This document shows positions 1-8,569 of a stretch of DNA of 64,000 nt, piece by piece (position 1 is the first letter of the stretch; each line of letters begins with the position of its first letter). Source of the stretch: Burkholderiales bacterium. Its GTDB lineage: Bacteria > Pseudomonadota > Gammaproteobacteria > Burkholderiales > Burkholderiaceae_E. Where the stretch lies: assembly GCA_003577305.1 (NCBI GenBank), contig QEVL01000007.1, positions 124,001-188,000 on the forward strand. Reading direction: 5' to 3'. A program made the position numbers and the translations under genes. The notes under the pieces were generated by a model, which saw only the letters and a list, made by a program, of their open reading frames with translations, did no database searches and was not told where the DNA came from.

Positions 1-199
1 TGTACGCCCCCAGTCCGACGTAGAGCGCGTGGCCGAGCGAGAGCTGGCCCGCGAAACCCATCATCACGTTCCAGGCCTGGCCGACGAACGCGAAGTACAG
101 GATCAGGATCATCACCGACAGCAGATAGCGGTCGAGCGCGAGCGGCACCACCAGCAACACCGCCAGCAGCGCGAGCAGGCCGAGGCGCGAGCGTTGCAT
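1..199 (-). CDS. livM: Branched-chain amino acid type ABC permease LivM (N-terminal part)
   Basis: Only the first 66 codons are in the window; the gene runs off the left edge. It starts with ATG at 199, four bases after the stop of the LivH-type gene. The visible protein has a hydrophobic N-terminal segment followed by a motif around GQAWNVMMGFAGQLSLGHAL, close to the conserved N-terminal signature of LivM permeases. LivM pairs with LivH to form the inner-membrane channel of a high-affinity uptake system for branched-chain amino acids or other carboxylates. The ATPase genes livG and livF probably lie beyond the edge, since none are seen to the right. The family call is firm; the substrate is unknown. 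Confidence 0.88.
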   Translation of the reverse strand, partial: MQRSRLGLLALLAVLLVVPLALDRYLLSVMILILYFAFVGQAWNVMMGFAGQLSLGHALYVGLGAY

Positions 200-203
200 C
201 GGC

Positions 204-1070
204 CTACTTGCCCTTGAACAGGCCCTGCGGCCGGAAAGCGAGCACGAGGATCAGCAGCGCGAACGACAGCATGCTCTTGGCCGACGGGGTGATCAGCAGT
301 CCCGCCACCGACTCGGAGACGCCGATGAGTACGCCTCCGGCGAGCGCGCCCACCATCGAGCCGAGGCCGCCGATGATCACGATCACGAACGCCAGCAGCG
401 TGTACGCCGGGCCCAGGCCGGGCGTGACATCGACCAGCATCGACAGCAGCGTGCCGGCGATGCCCACGCAGGCGGTGCCCAGCCCGAACGTGAGCGCGTA
501 CAGGTGCCGGACGTTCAGGCCGACCACCTGCGCGCCGAGCAGATTGTCGGCGCAGGCGCGGATCGCCTTGCCGAACGAGGTGTAGCGGAAGACGGCGAAC
601 AGCAGCGCGCAGGCGAGCAGCGCGATCGCGGCGCAGATCACGCGCACCTTGTCGACGAGCAGCGGCCCGATCTCGTAGGAATCGAGCGCGTAGTCGACCT
701 GCACGCTGCGCGCATCGGGCCCGAACGCGACCAGCAGCAGGTTGACCAGCACGAGCGCGACCGCCAGCAGCAGGATGAACTGCGAATGCTCGGGGCGGTC
801 GATGAACGGGTTGACGATGCCGCGCTGCAGCAGATAGCCGATGCCGAAGAACGCGAGCGCCATCGGCAGCAGCATCCACAGCGGGTCGATGCCGGTGAAC
901 GCGAACGCGAAGACGGTCGCGTACATCGCCACTGCCATCAGCTCGCCGTGCGCGAAGTTGACGATGCGCACCACGCCGTAGATCACCGACAGACCCAGGG
1001 CCATCAGACCGTAGATCAGGCCGGTGAGCAGCCCGCTGAGGACGATGTTGGCGATGGCGTCGAGAGGCAA
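204..1070 (-). CDS. livH: Branched-chain amino acid type ABC permease LivH
   Basis: This 288-residue, very hydrophobic protein matches LivH in length. It has the typical start (GLLTGLIYGLMALGLSVIYG) and the early conserved stretch VRIVNFAHGELMAVAMY. It should form one half of the membrane channel with the LivM encoded immediately downstream. The binding-protein gene lies 173 bp upstream on the same strand and an acyl-CoA ligase beyond it. That arrangement suggests import of an organic acid (aromatic, phenylpropanoid or fatty) that is then activated to a CoA thioester. That substrate class is inferred from the neighbours, not read from the permease. Confidence 0.93.
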   Translation of the reverse strand: MPLDAIANIVLSGLLTGLIYGLMALGLSVIYGVVRIVNFAHGELMAVAMYATVFAFAFTGIDPLWMLLPMALAFFGIGYLLQRGIVNPFIDRPEHSQFILLLAVALVLVNLLLVAFGPDARSVQVDYALDSYEIGPLLVDKVRVICAAIALLACALLFAVFRYTSFGKAIRACADNLLGAQVVGLNVRHLYALTFGLGTACVGIAGTLLSMLVDVTPGLGPAYTLLAFVIVIIGGLGSMVGALAGGVLIGVSESVAGLLITPSAKSMLSFALLILVLAFRPQGLFKGK

Positions 1071-1143
1071 GCGAAGTCTCCGGGGCTGCGGTGCCAGCTA
1101 CCGATGGTGACGGAGGATAGCGAATCCAGGCCACGCTGCAAGA

Positions 1144-1178
1144 CGAAGGGAGGGCAGCGGCGGCGCCGCCCTCCTTCG
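1144..1178 (-). terminator. Hairpin between binding-protein gene and livH (attenuator-like)
   Basis: Bases 1144-1155 (CGAAGGGAGGGC) and 1168-1178 (GCCCTCCTTCG) pair with a single bulge across a GC-rich loop. There is no good U run, so full termination is doubtful. It lies between the binding-protein gene and the permease gene, where such hairpins often let the binding protein be made in excess. Confidence 0.4.
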
Positions 1179-1243
1179 GCCAGATGCGAACGCGGCGGAA
1201 CGCGGCGAGCGACGGATCCGCGCGTTCGGTGAAGGACCCCGCC

Positions 1244-2491
1244 TCAGCCCCGCTGGGTCCACCCCGGCACCGGAAACACCGGCGCGATCTGCGCGGCGGA
1301 CTTCGGCAGCATCACCATCGGCTGGCCGTTGCGGTTCTGGATGCCGGCCGACGCGGTCTGCGTGTTCTGGCCCTTCGCGTCGAAAGTGATCGGCCCGCCG
1401 ATCATGATGTGCTCGGCGATGTTCGTCTTGCGAAGCGCGTCGGCCAGCTGCGCGCCATCGGCGGTGCCGGCGCGCTTGAAGGCGTCGGCGGCAACCATCA
1501 GCGCCTCGAAAGTGAAGCCGACGTTCAGCCCGTGGAACATCAGCTTCTCCTGCGGGAACTGCTTGACGAACTGCGCTTCGACGCGCTTCGTGAGCGCCGC
1601 GTTCGGGTTGTACCAGGGCACGTTGGTGATGCAGTAATCGGAGTACTTGTTGCCCAGCGCCTTGTAGAACTGCGCTTCGTACATGCCGGGCGAACCCGGG
1701 CTGATGATCGCCTGCGGCGACCAGCGCTGCTTGACCAGTTCACGCACCAGCAGGATCGCGTCGTTCAGGCGGCTCACCAGCAGGATGAAGTCGGCGTTGG
1801 TGGCCTTGGCCTTGGCGACCTCGAGCGACAGGTCGCGCGCCTCGCGGTCGTAGGGAATCGTCTCGACGATCTTGAACGGCAGGTAGTCGAGCCGGGGCAG
1901 GATCGCCTTGATGCCGTTGGCCATCGAGATGCCGAAGGTGTCGTTCACGTGCATGAAGACCGCGCTGCGCGGCGCCGTGTTCGTCGCCTGGAACAGGTCG
2001 CGGGTGAGCGCCAGGCCATTGCGCAGCAGGTCGCCCGCGGTGGGGAAGTTGCGGAACGTGTACTTGTAGCCCTGCTCGGTGATCTGGGGCGCTGCGGCGA
2101 TGTTCACCACCAGCGGCACCTTGCGCTGCTCGGCCACCTGCGCGATCGCGGCGGTGGGGCCCGAGTCGAAGGCGCCCATCAGCACCTGCGCGCCCTCGTC
2201 GACGAGCTTCTCGGCGCGCGAGCGCGCGACGTCGACGTTCGATTCGATGTCGGCGTTCATCAGTTCGATGTCGACGCCGTACATCTCGCGCAGCACCGCC
2301 GGCGCGATGTCGGCGCCACGCTGGCACGATTGCCCGATGAATGCGAGCGCCCCCGACCGCGGCAGCAGCACTCCCACCTTCAGCTTCTTCGGCTGCGCGC
2401 GCACGAGCGCCGGAACGGCCAGCGTACTGCCCCCGACGACCGCCGAAGCGGCTGCGATCCGGTTGAAGTCGCGACGGGTGAGCTTGCTCAT
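1244..2491 (-). CDS. ABC transporter substrate-binding protein, LivK family, Tat signal
   Basis: This is a 415-residue type I periplasmic binding protein of the Liv family. The N-terminus holds a twin-arginine motif (TRRDFNRI) followed by a hydrophobic stretch and an Ala-Gln cleavage site near residue 33, so Tat export is likely. After that comes the family opening KLKVGVLLPRSGALAFIGQS. Liv-type binding proteins capture amino acids, amides or aromatic and aliphatic carboxylates and deliver them to LivHM. The ATG at 2491 is preceded by a GGAGGAG-type ribosome site. The gene follows the acyl-CoA ligase by 36 bp on the same strand, so the ligand may be an acid activated by that ligase. The ligand itself cannot be read from the sequence. 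Confidence 0.9.
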   Translation of the reverse strand: MSKLTRRDFNRIAAASAVVGGSTLAVPALVRAQPKKLKVGVLLPRSGALAFIGQSCQRGADIAPAVLREMYGVDIELMNADIESNVDVARSRAEKLVDEGAQVLMGAFDSGPTAAIAQVAEQRKVPLVVNIAAAPQITEQGYKYTFRNFPTAGDLLRNGLALTRDLFQATNTAPRSAVFMHVNDTFGISMANGIKAILPRLDYLPFKIVETIPYDREARDLSLEVAKAKATNADFILLVSRLNDAILLVRELVKQRWSPQAIISPGSPGMYEAQFYKALGNKYSDYCITNVPWYNPNAALTKRVEAQFVKQFPQEKLMFHGLNVGFTFEALMVAADAFKRAGTADGAQLADALRKTNIAEHIMIGGPITFDAKGQNTQTASAGIQNRNGQPMVMLPKSAAQIAPVFPVPGWTQRG

Positions 2492-2527
2492 GGGGTCTCC
2501 TCCTTGTCTGAATTGTCGGTCAGGCTA

Positions 2528-4033
2528 TCACGCCTTGGCGGCCTGGTCGCGCAGGATGCGCTTCAGGATTTTCCCGGTGGGGCTCTTGGGCAGCTCGGCG
2601 ACCACGTCCACCCGTGCGGGCACCTTGTAGGCGGCGATGTTGGCGCGGCAATAGGCGATCACCTCGTCGGCGGTGATCGTCTCGCCCGGCTTCGGCACCA
2701 CCGCGGCCACCACCTGTTCGCCCTTTTCCGGATGCGGCACGCCGTAGACCGCCACCTCCTGCACCTGCGGCAGCTTGTACAGGTACTGCTCGACCTCGGC
2801 CGGCCAGACCTTGAAGCCCGACAGGTTGATCATGTCCTTCACGCGGTCGACGATGTAGACGTAGCCGTCGTCGTCCATGCGGCCGATGTCGCCCGAATGC
2901 AGCCAGCCGCCGCGCAGCGCCTGCGCGGTGTCCGCCGGGCGGTTCCAGTAGCCCTTCATCACGCCGGGTCCGCGGATCACGATCTCGCCCCACTCGCCGC
3001 GCGGCACTTCGCGGTCGGTCTCGTCGAAGATCGCCAGCTCGAAGCCCTCGACCGCGCGTCCCACCGAGCCGAAGCGGTGCTCGACGAGGTCGTTGTAGCA
3101 GGCGAACGGCGAGCACTCGGTGAGGCCGTAGCCCTCGTAGACGCGGCGGCCGAAGCGCTCGGTCCAGCGCCGCGAGATCTCCTCGGGCATCGTCGCCGCC
3201 GCCGACATCTCGTAGCGGATCGACGAGAGGTCGTAGCGGGACAGGTCGGTGGAGAGCAGGCCGATGAAGATCGTCGGCACGCCGAAGAACATCGTCACCC
3301 GCTCGCGCCCGATCGCCTCGAGCACCTGGTCGGGCACGAAACGGCGGAACAGCACCAGCGTGGCGCCGGCGAGCACCGCCGCGTTCATGATGTAGTTCTG
3401 GCCGTAGACGTGAAACAGCGGAAGGAAGACCGCCAGGCGGTCGTCTTCGCGATAGCCCGAGCAGCTGGCGGCGGTCGCGATGTTGGTCGCGATGTTCGAC
3501 TGGGTGAGCGTCACGCCCTTCGGAAAACCGGTGGTGCCCGAGGAGTACAGCAGCGACGCCGGCGCATCGGCGGCGCAATCGACACCGGGCAGTTGCGCGG
3601 CGCGACCCGCGCTCCAACCGGCCAGCGTCGCGGCACCGGCCGGCGCGTCGCCTTCGCAGACGACCAGGTGTTCGAGTGCCGGGCAGCGCTCGCGCGGCAC
3701 GAACTGCGCCAGTTCGCCGACGGTGAACACCACTTTCGAGCCCGAATCGGCGAGCAGGTATTCGACTTCCGCGGTGCGGAAGACCGCGTTGATCGACACG
3801 GTGATCGCGCCGAGTTTCTGCGCCGCGTAATACGCGACCAGGTATTCGGGGATGTTCGGCAGGTAGAGCGCGACGCGGTCGCCGGCGGCCACGCCGTGCG
3901 CGCGCAGCGCGTGCGCCAGCCGCGAGGCCGCGGCATCGAGCTCGGCATAGCCGATGCGCCGTCCTTCGAACAGCACTGCCGGATGGGAAGGCCGCTCGGC
4001 GGCCCAGCGCTCCAGGTTCGATGCGAGATTCAT
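2528..4033 (-). CDS. Acyl-CoA synthetase, AMP-forming (fatty or aromatic acid-CoA ligase)
   Basis: This 501-residue ANL-superfamily enzyme activates a carboxylic acid to its CoA thioester through an acyl-adenylate. The P-loop-like motif YSSGTTGFPKGV is at about residues 163-174, the A5 motif YGLTECSP in the middle, the hinge segment SGDIGRMDDDGYVYIVDRVK follows, and PTGKILKRILRD near the end carries the catalytic lysine. The frame is open 17 codons upstream, but ATG 4033 is chosen because GGGAGG sits just before it and the protein then begins like its relatives. It is divergent from the marR gene and shares a strand with the Liv genes. The three are likely one regulon for uptake and activation of an organic acid. 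Confidence 0.9.
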   Translation of the reverse strand: MNLASNLERWAAERPSHPAVLFEGRRIGYAELDAAASRLAHALRAHGVAAGDRVALYLPNIPEYLVAYYAAQKLGAITVSINAVFRTAEVEYLLADSGSKVVFTVGELAQFVPRERCPALEHLVVCEGDAPAGAATLAGWSAGRAAQLPGVDCAADAPASLLYSSGTTGFPKGVTLTQSNIATNIATAASCSGYREDDRLAVFLPLFHVYGQNYIMNAAVLAGATLVLFRRFVPDQVLEAIGRERVTMFFGVPTIFIGLLSTDLSRYDLSSIRYEMSAAATMPEEISRRWTERFGRRVYEGYGLTECSPFACYNDLVEHRFGSVGRAVEGFELAIFDETDREVPRGEWGEIVIRGPGVMKGYWNRPADTAQALRGGWLHSGDIGRMDDDGYVYIVDRVKDMINLSGFKVWPAEVEQYLYKLPQVQEVAVYGVPHPEKGEQVVAAVVPKPGETITADEVIAYCRANIAAYKVPARVDVVAELPKSPTGKILKRILRDQAAKA

Positions 4034-4045
4034 TTGCCCTCCCGG

Positions 4046-4063
4046 ATAACTATGCGTTATAAC
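4046..4063. promoter_or_regulatory. Candidate MarR operator and overlapping -10 in the ligase/marR gap
   Basis: The 37-bp divergent gap is AT-rich against its surroundings. It carries the inverted repeat ATAAC (4046-4050), a 5-base spacer, and GTTAT (4056-4060). TATAAC at 4058-4063 can serve as a -10 for marR. That would put transcription start at or next to the marR ATG at 4071, which has no ribosome site, so a leaderless mRNA is plausible. The palindrome is well placed for the MarR protein to control both genes. Confidence 0.55.
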
Positions 4064-4070
4064 AATCATC

Positions 4071-4544
4071 ATGCCCAGACGCAATGCTCGGCAACCCGAG
4101 GCCCCGGAAGGGGCGGTCGCCTATGGCGCACTGCAACACGCGATCGGCTACCTGATCCACCTCGCAGAACTGGCGAACATGCAGGGATTCTCGCGCGCCT
4201 TCGCCGGCACCGGGGTCACCCCGGCGCGCTTCACCGCGCTCGAACTGATCGCCTGCAATCCCGGCATCCGGCCGAGCACGCTGGCGACCGCGATGGCGGT
4301 CGAACGCTCGAACCTGGTCGCGGTGATCCGCTTCCTCGAGGCGCGCGGCTGGGTCGCTGCGGGCGCAGGCTCGAACCGGCGCGAGAAATCGCTGACGCTG
4401 ACCGCCGCCGGCGAAGCGGCGCTCGCCGGGCTCAGGCTGCGATTACGCGCGCACGACGCGGCACTGGCTAACGGATGCGCACCCCAGGAGCGCCGGCAGC
4501 TTGCACGACTGCTGGCGCGGATCGTCGGGGCCCGGGCGGGCTGA
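4071..4544 (+). CDS. MarR-family transcriptional regulator
   Basis: This 157-residue protein has a winged helix-turn-helix of MarR type. The recognition region reads VTPARFTALELIACNPGIRPSTLA, then AMAVERSNLVAVIRFLEARGWV, then the wing SNRREKSLTLTAAGEAAL. These proteins usually repress catabolic or efflux genes and release DNA on binding an aromatic acid or acyl-CoA. It is transcribed divergently from the acyl-CoA ligase across a 37-bp gap with a palindrome, so local control of that operon and of itself is the natural reading. No ribosome site precedes the ATG. The last 77 bp overlap the 3' end of the convergent lytic transglycosylase gene. The ligand is unknown. Confidence 0.87.
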   Translation: MPRRNARQPEAPEGAVAYGALQHAIGYLIHLAELANMQGFSRAFAGTGVTPARFTALELIACNPGIRPSTLATAMAVERSNLVAVIRFLEARGWVAAGAGSNRREKSLTLTAAGEAALAGLRLRLRAHDAALANGCAPQERRQLARLLARIVGARAG

Positions 4545-5148
4545 ACTCCCAGCGCTTCCAGGCGCGCAGCACCGCATTCGGGTACTCGGGGCGGCCGAGG
4601 CTGCCGTTGTAGCGGCCCAGCGCCCGGAACAGGTCGCCGCGCTCGATGTCGAGGTAGTGCCGCAGGATCGTGCAGCCGTAGCGCAGGTTCGCACGCATGT
4701 CGAACAGCTTCGAGGCGTCGCCGTCGCCGATCACGCCCGCCCAGAACGGCATCACCTGCATGTAGCCGCGCGCGCCCGCCTGCGAGATCGCGTAGCGGCG
4801 GAAATGGCTCTCCACCTCGATCAGGCCGAGCACCAGGTGCGGGTCGAGTCCGGCGCGCTGGGCCTCGTAGCGCACCGTGTCGAGGAACTCGATGCGCTGG
4901 CGGAACTGGGGTTTCCAGCGGCGCGGCAGCCGGTTCGACATCGCGGCAAGCCACTCGACTCTCTGGTTCACCGACTCGAAGCGCGGTTGCGGAGGCGCGT
5001 CGTCGCCGTCGATCGCGGCCGCCAGCGCGGTGCGCACCGACGCGCTGAGCGGCTCGTAGCGCTGCGCGCCGGCGTGCGCCGGGCCGGCCAGCGCGAGCCC
5101 GGCCAGCGCGACGCACACCAGCAGCACCAGGAGCAGGACGTTCCTCAT
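4468..5148 (-). CDS. Lytic transglycosylase, SLT domain, exported
   Basis: This 226-residue protein has a hydrophobic signal peptide ([17 protein letters not shown]...AHA, cleavage near residue 27) and a C-terminal lytic transglycosylase fold. The catalytic glutamate is in [10 protein letters not shown], followed by the family motif [12 protein letters not shown] and later [11 protein letters not shown] and [10 protein letters not shown]. It should cleave peptidoglycan between MurNAc and GlcNAc with 1,6-anhydro product formation in the periplasm. ATG 5148 is chosen over one 12 codons upstream because it begins the signal peptide directly. It lies 25 bp after proS on the same strand. Its 3' end runs 77 bp into the convergent marR gene; the overlapping tail lies beyond the catalytic fold. 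Confidence 0.88.
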   Translation of the reverse strand: MRNVLLLVLLVCVALAGLALAGPAHAGAQRYEPLSASVRTALAAAIDGDDAPPQPRFESVNQRVEWLAAMSNRLPRRWKPQFRQRIEFLDTVRYEAQRAGLDPHLVLGLIEVESHFRRYAISQAGARGYMQVMPFWAGVIGDGDASKLFDMRANLRYGCTILRHYLDIERGDLFRALGRYNGSLGRPEYPNAVLRAWKRWEFSPPGPRRSAPAVVQAAGAPGVRIR

Positions 5149-5173
5149 CGCCCCGATGAGACCGCCGCAGCGC

Positions 5174-6943
5174 TCAGCCGGCAAGCAGGCGGCGGACAGC
5201 CGGCGCCGCCTCGCCGACAGGCACCGCCTGCGCCTGCATGCCGCGGCGCGCGAGCAGTTCGACGCGTCCCTCCTTCAGGCTGCGTTCGCCGATCGTGACC
5301 CGCACCGGCACGCCGATCAGCTCCCAGTCGGCGAACATCACGCCGGGACGCTCGTCCCGATCGTCGAGCACCACGTCGACGCCGTCGGCGAGCAATTGCG
5401 CGTACAGCGCGTCGGCAGTGGCACGCACCGCGTCGGACTTGCCGTAGCCCAGCGGCACCACCGCAACCTCGAACGGCGCGATCGCGCGCGGCCAGACGAT
5501 GCCGCGCTCGTCGTGGTTCTGCTCGACCGCCGCGCCGACCAGGCGCGTGACGCCGATGCCGTAGCAGCCCATCTCGAACGGCCTGGACCTGCCGTCGACG
5601 TCGACGAACTCCGCGTGCATCGCCTCCGAGTATTTCGTGCCGAGATAGAACACGTGGCCGACCTCGATGCCGCGCTGGATCGCCAGCGTGCCCTGGCCGT
5701 CGGGCGACGGGTCGCCGGCCTGCACGTTGCGGATGTCGGCCACCACCGGCTCGGGCAGGTCGCGGCCCCAGTTGACCCCGGTGTAGTGAAAGCCTGCGTC
5801 ATTGGCGCCGCAGACGAAATCGTGCATCGCCGCGACCGTGCGGTCGGCCACGACCTGCACCGGCTTGCGCGCGCCGATCGGTCCCAGGTAGCCGGGCGGC
5901 GAGCCGAAATGCTCGGCGATCTCGGCCTCGGTGGCGAACCGGAAACCCTGCAGTCCCGGCACCTTGCCGGCCTTCACCTCGTTCAGTTCGTGGTCGCCGC
6001 GCACCAGCAGCAGCCAGATCGCGGTACCGACGATGCGCGGTTCGCCGGCGAAGTCTTCCGCACCGTCCTTCACCGGCTCGCGACGGTCGACCGCCAGCAC
6101 GATCGACTTCACGGTGCGAGCGAGCGGCAGGCCGAGCAGTTCGGCCACGTCTTCGCACTTCTCGCGCGACGGGGTCGGCACCTTCGCGAGCGGCTCGCCG
6201 GGTGCGGCGCGCTCCCGGACGAGCGGCAAGGCCTCGGCCAGCTCGACGTTGGCCGCGTAGTCGGATTGCGGACACCAGGCGATCGCGTCTTCGCCGGTTT
6301 CGGCGATCACCTGGAACTCGTGGCTGGCCGAGCCGCCGATCGCGCCGGTGTCGGCGGCCACCGCGCGGAAAACGAGCCCCATCCGGGTGAAGATCGCGAC
6401 GTAGGCGTCGTACATCGCCCGGTAGCTCGCGAGCGCCGACTCGCGATCGCGGTCGAACGAATAGGCGTCCTTCATCGTGAACTCGCGCCCGCGCATCACG
6501 CCGAAGCGCGGCCGGCGCTCGTCGCGGAACTTCGTCTGGATGTGATAGAAGTTCTTCGGCATCTGGCGGTAACTGCGCAGCTCGTTGCGGGCGATGTCGG
6601 TGATCGCTTCCTCCGAGGTCGGCTGCACGACGAAGTCGCGCTGGTGGCGATCCTTCAGTCGGAGCAGCTCGGGCCCGTATTTTTCCCACCGGCCCGACTC
6701 GATCCACAATTCGGCCGGCTGGATGACCGGCATCAGCAGTTCGATCGCCCCCGCCCGGTTCATCTCCTCCCGGATGATCGCCTCGATCTTGCGGATGACC
6801 CGCAGCCCGAGCGGCATGTAGTTGTAGATGCCGCCGGCCAGCTTGCGGATCATGCCCGCCCGGGTCATCAGCCGGTGGCTGATCACCTCGGCGTCGGCGG
6901 GCGCTTCCTTCAGGGTCGAGAGGTGGAAACGGGAGGCTTTCAT
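5174..6943 (-). CDS. proS: Prolyl-tRNA synthetase
   Basis: This is a 589-residue bacterial-type class II synthetase that charges tRNA-Pro. The N-terminus ([15 protein letters not shown]...) matches the family. Motif 1 region [20 protein letters not shown], motif 2 region around [17 protein letters not shown], an inserted YbaK-like editing domain in the middle, and motif 3 near [11 protein letters not shown] are all present in order. ATG 6943 is chosen because upstream codons in the open frame have no similarity to the family. A tRNA-Pro(CGG) gene also lies in this window (19256-19332). The lytic transglycosylase follows on the same strand after 25 bp and is probably co-transcribed. Nothing about the protein is unusual. 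Confidence 0.96.
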   Translation of the reverse strand: MKASRFHLSTLKEAPADAEVISHRLMTRAGMIRKLAGGIYNYMPLGLRVIRKIEAIIREEMNRAGAIELLMPVIQPAELWIESGRWEKYGPELLRLKDRHQRDFVVQPTSEEAITDIARNELRSYRQMPKNFYHIQTKFRDERRPRFGVMRGREFTMKDAYSFDRDRESALASYRAMYDAYVAIFTRMGLVFRAVAADTGAIGGSASHEFQVIAETGEDAIAWCPQSDYAANVELAEALPLVRERAAPGEPLAKVPTPSREKCEDVAELLGLPLARTVKSIVLAVDRREPVKDGAEDFAGEPRIVGTAIWLLLVRGDHELNEVKAGKVPGLQGFRFATEAEIAEHFGSPPGYLGPIGARKPVQVVADRTVAAMHDFVCGANDAGFHYTGVNWGRDLPEPVVADIRNVQAGDPSPDGQGTLAIQRGIEVGHVFYLGTKYSEAMHAEFVDVDGRSRPFEMGCYGIGVTRLVGAAVEQNHDERGIVWPRAIAPFEVAVVPLGYGKSDAVRATADALYAQLLADGVDVVLDDRDERPGVMFADWELIGVPVRVTIGERSLKEGRVELLARRGMQAQAVPVGEAAPAVRRLLAG

Positions 6944-6973
6944 GCGCGATCCGGGGCTGGGCGATCGCCGTGG

Positions 6974-7002
6974 TTCCTGCGCCCGCGGCGGCTCGATATA
7001 AT
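6974..7002 (+). promoter_or_regulatory. Sigma-70 promoter of rppH
   Basis: A consensus -10 TATAAT sits at 6997-7002, 17 bp after a weak -35 (TTCCTG, 6974-6979). It stands in the divergent gap between proS and rppH and would start transcription about 25-30 bp before the rppH ATG. Confidence 0.6.
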
Positions 7003-7036
7003 CGTCCCAATTGTATGGGATCGAGGGGTGCGGGCC

Positions 7037-7675
7037 ATGCTGGACCGTGACGGCTATCGCCCCAACGTCGGCATCATCCTGGTCAATTCGAGGAACGAGG
7101 TCTTCTGGGGGAAACGGGTTCGCGAACATTCGTGGCAGTTTCCCCAGGGCGGCATCAAGCGCGGCGAATCGCCCGAGCAGGCGATGTACCGCGAGCTGCA
7201 CGAGGAAGTCGGGCTGCATCCGCAGCACGTGCGCATCGTCGGCCGCACCCGCGACTGGCTGCGCTACGAAGTGCCGGAGCACTGGGTGCGGCGCGAATGG
7301 CGCGGCCACTACCGCGGGCAGAAGCAGATCTGGTTCCTGCTCCGGCTGGTCGGCCGCGACAGCGACGTCGACCTGCGCGCCTCGGAGAAGCCCGAATTCG
7401 ATGCCTGGCGTTGGAACGACTATTGGGTACCGCTCGACGCGGTGATCGAGTTCAAGCGCGAGGTCTACAGCCTGGCGCTGAACGAACTGGCGCGCATGCT
7501 GTTCCATCGCGGCGAGCAGCGCAGCGGCCTGCCCGACGCGAGCCGCTACCTGCGCGGGCGCACGCGCGCGCGTCCCCGGCATCTCGAGGCGCCGCCCGAC
7601 CACGCCGAGCGGGCGCGCGCCGATGACGCGGGCCAGCCCGGCCCCGGGCTGGCGCAAAGCGCCAACGAGTCGTAG
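7037..7675 (+). CDS. rppH: RNA pyrophosphohydrolase
   Basis: RppH removes pyrophosphate from the 5' triphosphate end of mRNA and so opens it to RNase E decay. The protein starts [20 protein letters not shown], the usual opening. The Nudix box runs from GGIKRGES to RELHEEVGL at about residues 37-59, and [10 protein letters not shown] and the C-terminal [11 protein letters not shown] helix follow. At 212 residues it is longer than the roughly 160-175 residue core; the extra part is a polar, Arg/Ala/Pro-rich tail from about residue 160, probably disordered, as in other betaproteobacterial RppH. It is divergent from proS and convergent with the fumarylacetoacetate hydrolase family gene, separated from it by a strong hairpin. 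Confidence 0.94.
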   Translation: MLDRDGYRPNVGIILVNSRNEVFWGKRVREHSWQFPQGGIKRGESPEQAMYRELHEEVGLHPQHVRIVGRTRDWLRYEVPEHWVRREWRGHYRGQKQIWFLLRLVGRDSDVDLRASEKPEFDAWRWNDYWVPLDAVIEFKREVYSLALNELARMLFHRGEQRSGLPDASRYLRGRTRARPRHLEAPPDHAERARADDAGQPGPGLAQSANES

Positions 7676-7690
7676 CGCGGGCTGCAGACT

Positions 7691-7713
7691 GGCGAACCCG
7701 CACCGGGTTCGCC
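7691..7713. terminator. Bidirectional hairpin between rppH and the FAH-family gene
   Basis: GGCGAACCCG (7691-7700) and CGGGTTCGCC (7704-7713) form a perfect 10-bp stem with a 3-base loop. It stands in the short gap between two convergent stop codons. It lacks a U run on either side, but its place and perfection suit termination for both genes. Confidence 0.65.
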
Positions 7714-7720
7714 CGCGCGT

Positions 7721-8569
7721 TCAGGCCCGAAAGCGCACCACGCGCTGGGTCTGCGTGCCCAGCCCCTCGATGCCGGCGGTGACGACGTCGCCGGGCTTCA
7801 GGTAGCGCGGCGGCTTCATGCCCATGCCCACCCCCGGCGGCGTGCCGGTGGTGATCAGGTCGCCGGGCAGCAGCGTCATGAAGCGGCTCACGTACGAGAC
7901 CAGCGTCGCGCAATCGAAGATCATCGTCCGGGTGTTGCCGCGCTGGCGCCTCTCGCCGTTCACGTCGAGCCACATCGCGAGCCGCTGCGGATTCGCCACC
8001 TCGTCGGCGGTCAGGATCCACGGCCCGATCGGCCCGAAGGTGTCGCAACCCTTGCCCTTGTCCCAGGTGCCGTTGCGCTCGAGCTGGTACTCGCGTTCGG
8101 ACACGTCGTTCACCAGCAGGTAGCCGGCCACGTGCGCGAGCGCGTCCTTCTTCGACACGTAGCGCGCGCGGCTGCCGATCACGATGCCGAGCTCGACCTC
8201 CCAGTCGGTCTTCGTCGAGCCTTTGGGCAGCATGATGTCGTCGTCCGGGCCGACGATCGAGCTCAGCGTCTTCTGGAACACGATCGGCTCGTTCGGCACC
8301 GGCGACCCGGTCTCGGCCGCGTGGTCCGAATAGTTCAGGCCGATCGCGACGAACTTGGTCGTGCCGGTGAGCGGCGGCCCGAAGCGCGGCCTGCCGCGCA
8401 CCGCCGCCAGTCGCTCGGGGCGAAGCCGCGCGAGCCGGGCCAGGCCCTTCGGCGAGAGTTGCTCGGGGCCGATGTCGGGCACGACGGCCGACAGGTCGCG
8501 CAACCTGCCTTCGGCGTCGATCAGTCCCGGCTTCTCCTTGCCCGCCTTTCCGTAGCGCACGAGTTTCAT
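7721..8569 (-). CDS. Fumarylacetoacetate hydrolase family protein
   Basis: This 282-residue protein belongs to the FAH / 2-keto-4-pentenoate hydratase superfamily. The N-terminal lid MKLVRYGKAGKEKPGLIDAEG is followed by the catalytic fold with FVAIGLNYSDHAAETG, the metal-binding region TDWEVELGIVIG, KGCDTFGPIGPW and LITTGTPPGVGMGMKPP. Members cleave or decarboxylate 2,4-dioxo acids with a divalent metal: fumarylpyruvate, acylpyruvates, oxaloacetate, ureidoglycolate-type substrates. The exact reaction here is open. Its ATG overlaps the stop of the ABC exporter by four bases (ATGA), so the two are translationally coupled, and fumC precedes them on the same strand. Confidence 0.88.
   Translation of the reverse strand: MKLVRYGKAGKEKPGLIDAEGRLRDLSAVVPDIGPEQLSPKGLARLARLRPERLAAVRGRPRFGPPLTGTTKFVAIGLNYSDHAAETGSPVPNEPIVFQKTLSSIVGPDDDIMLPKGSTKTDWEVELGIVIGSRARYVSKKDALAHVAGYLLVNDVSEREYQLERNGTWDKGKGCDTFGPIGPWILTADEVANPQRLAMWLDVNGERRQRGNTRTMIFDCATLVSYVSRFMTLLPGDLITTGTPPGVGMGMKPPRYLKPGDVVTAGIEGLGTQTQRVVRFRA

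Noticed and set aside
1184..4471. A 1095-residue open frame on the plus strand
   Set aside because: It is an antisense shadow of the binding-protein and ligase genes. The His/Arg/Asp-rich composition is typical of a shadow in GC-rich DNA.
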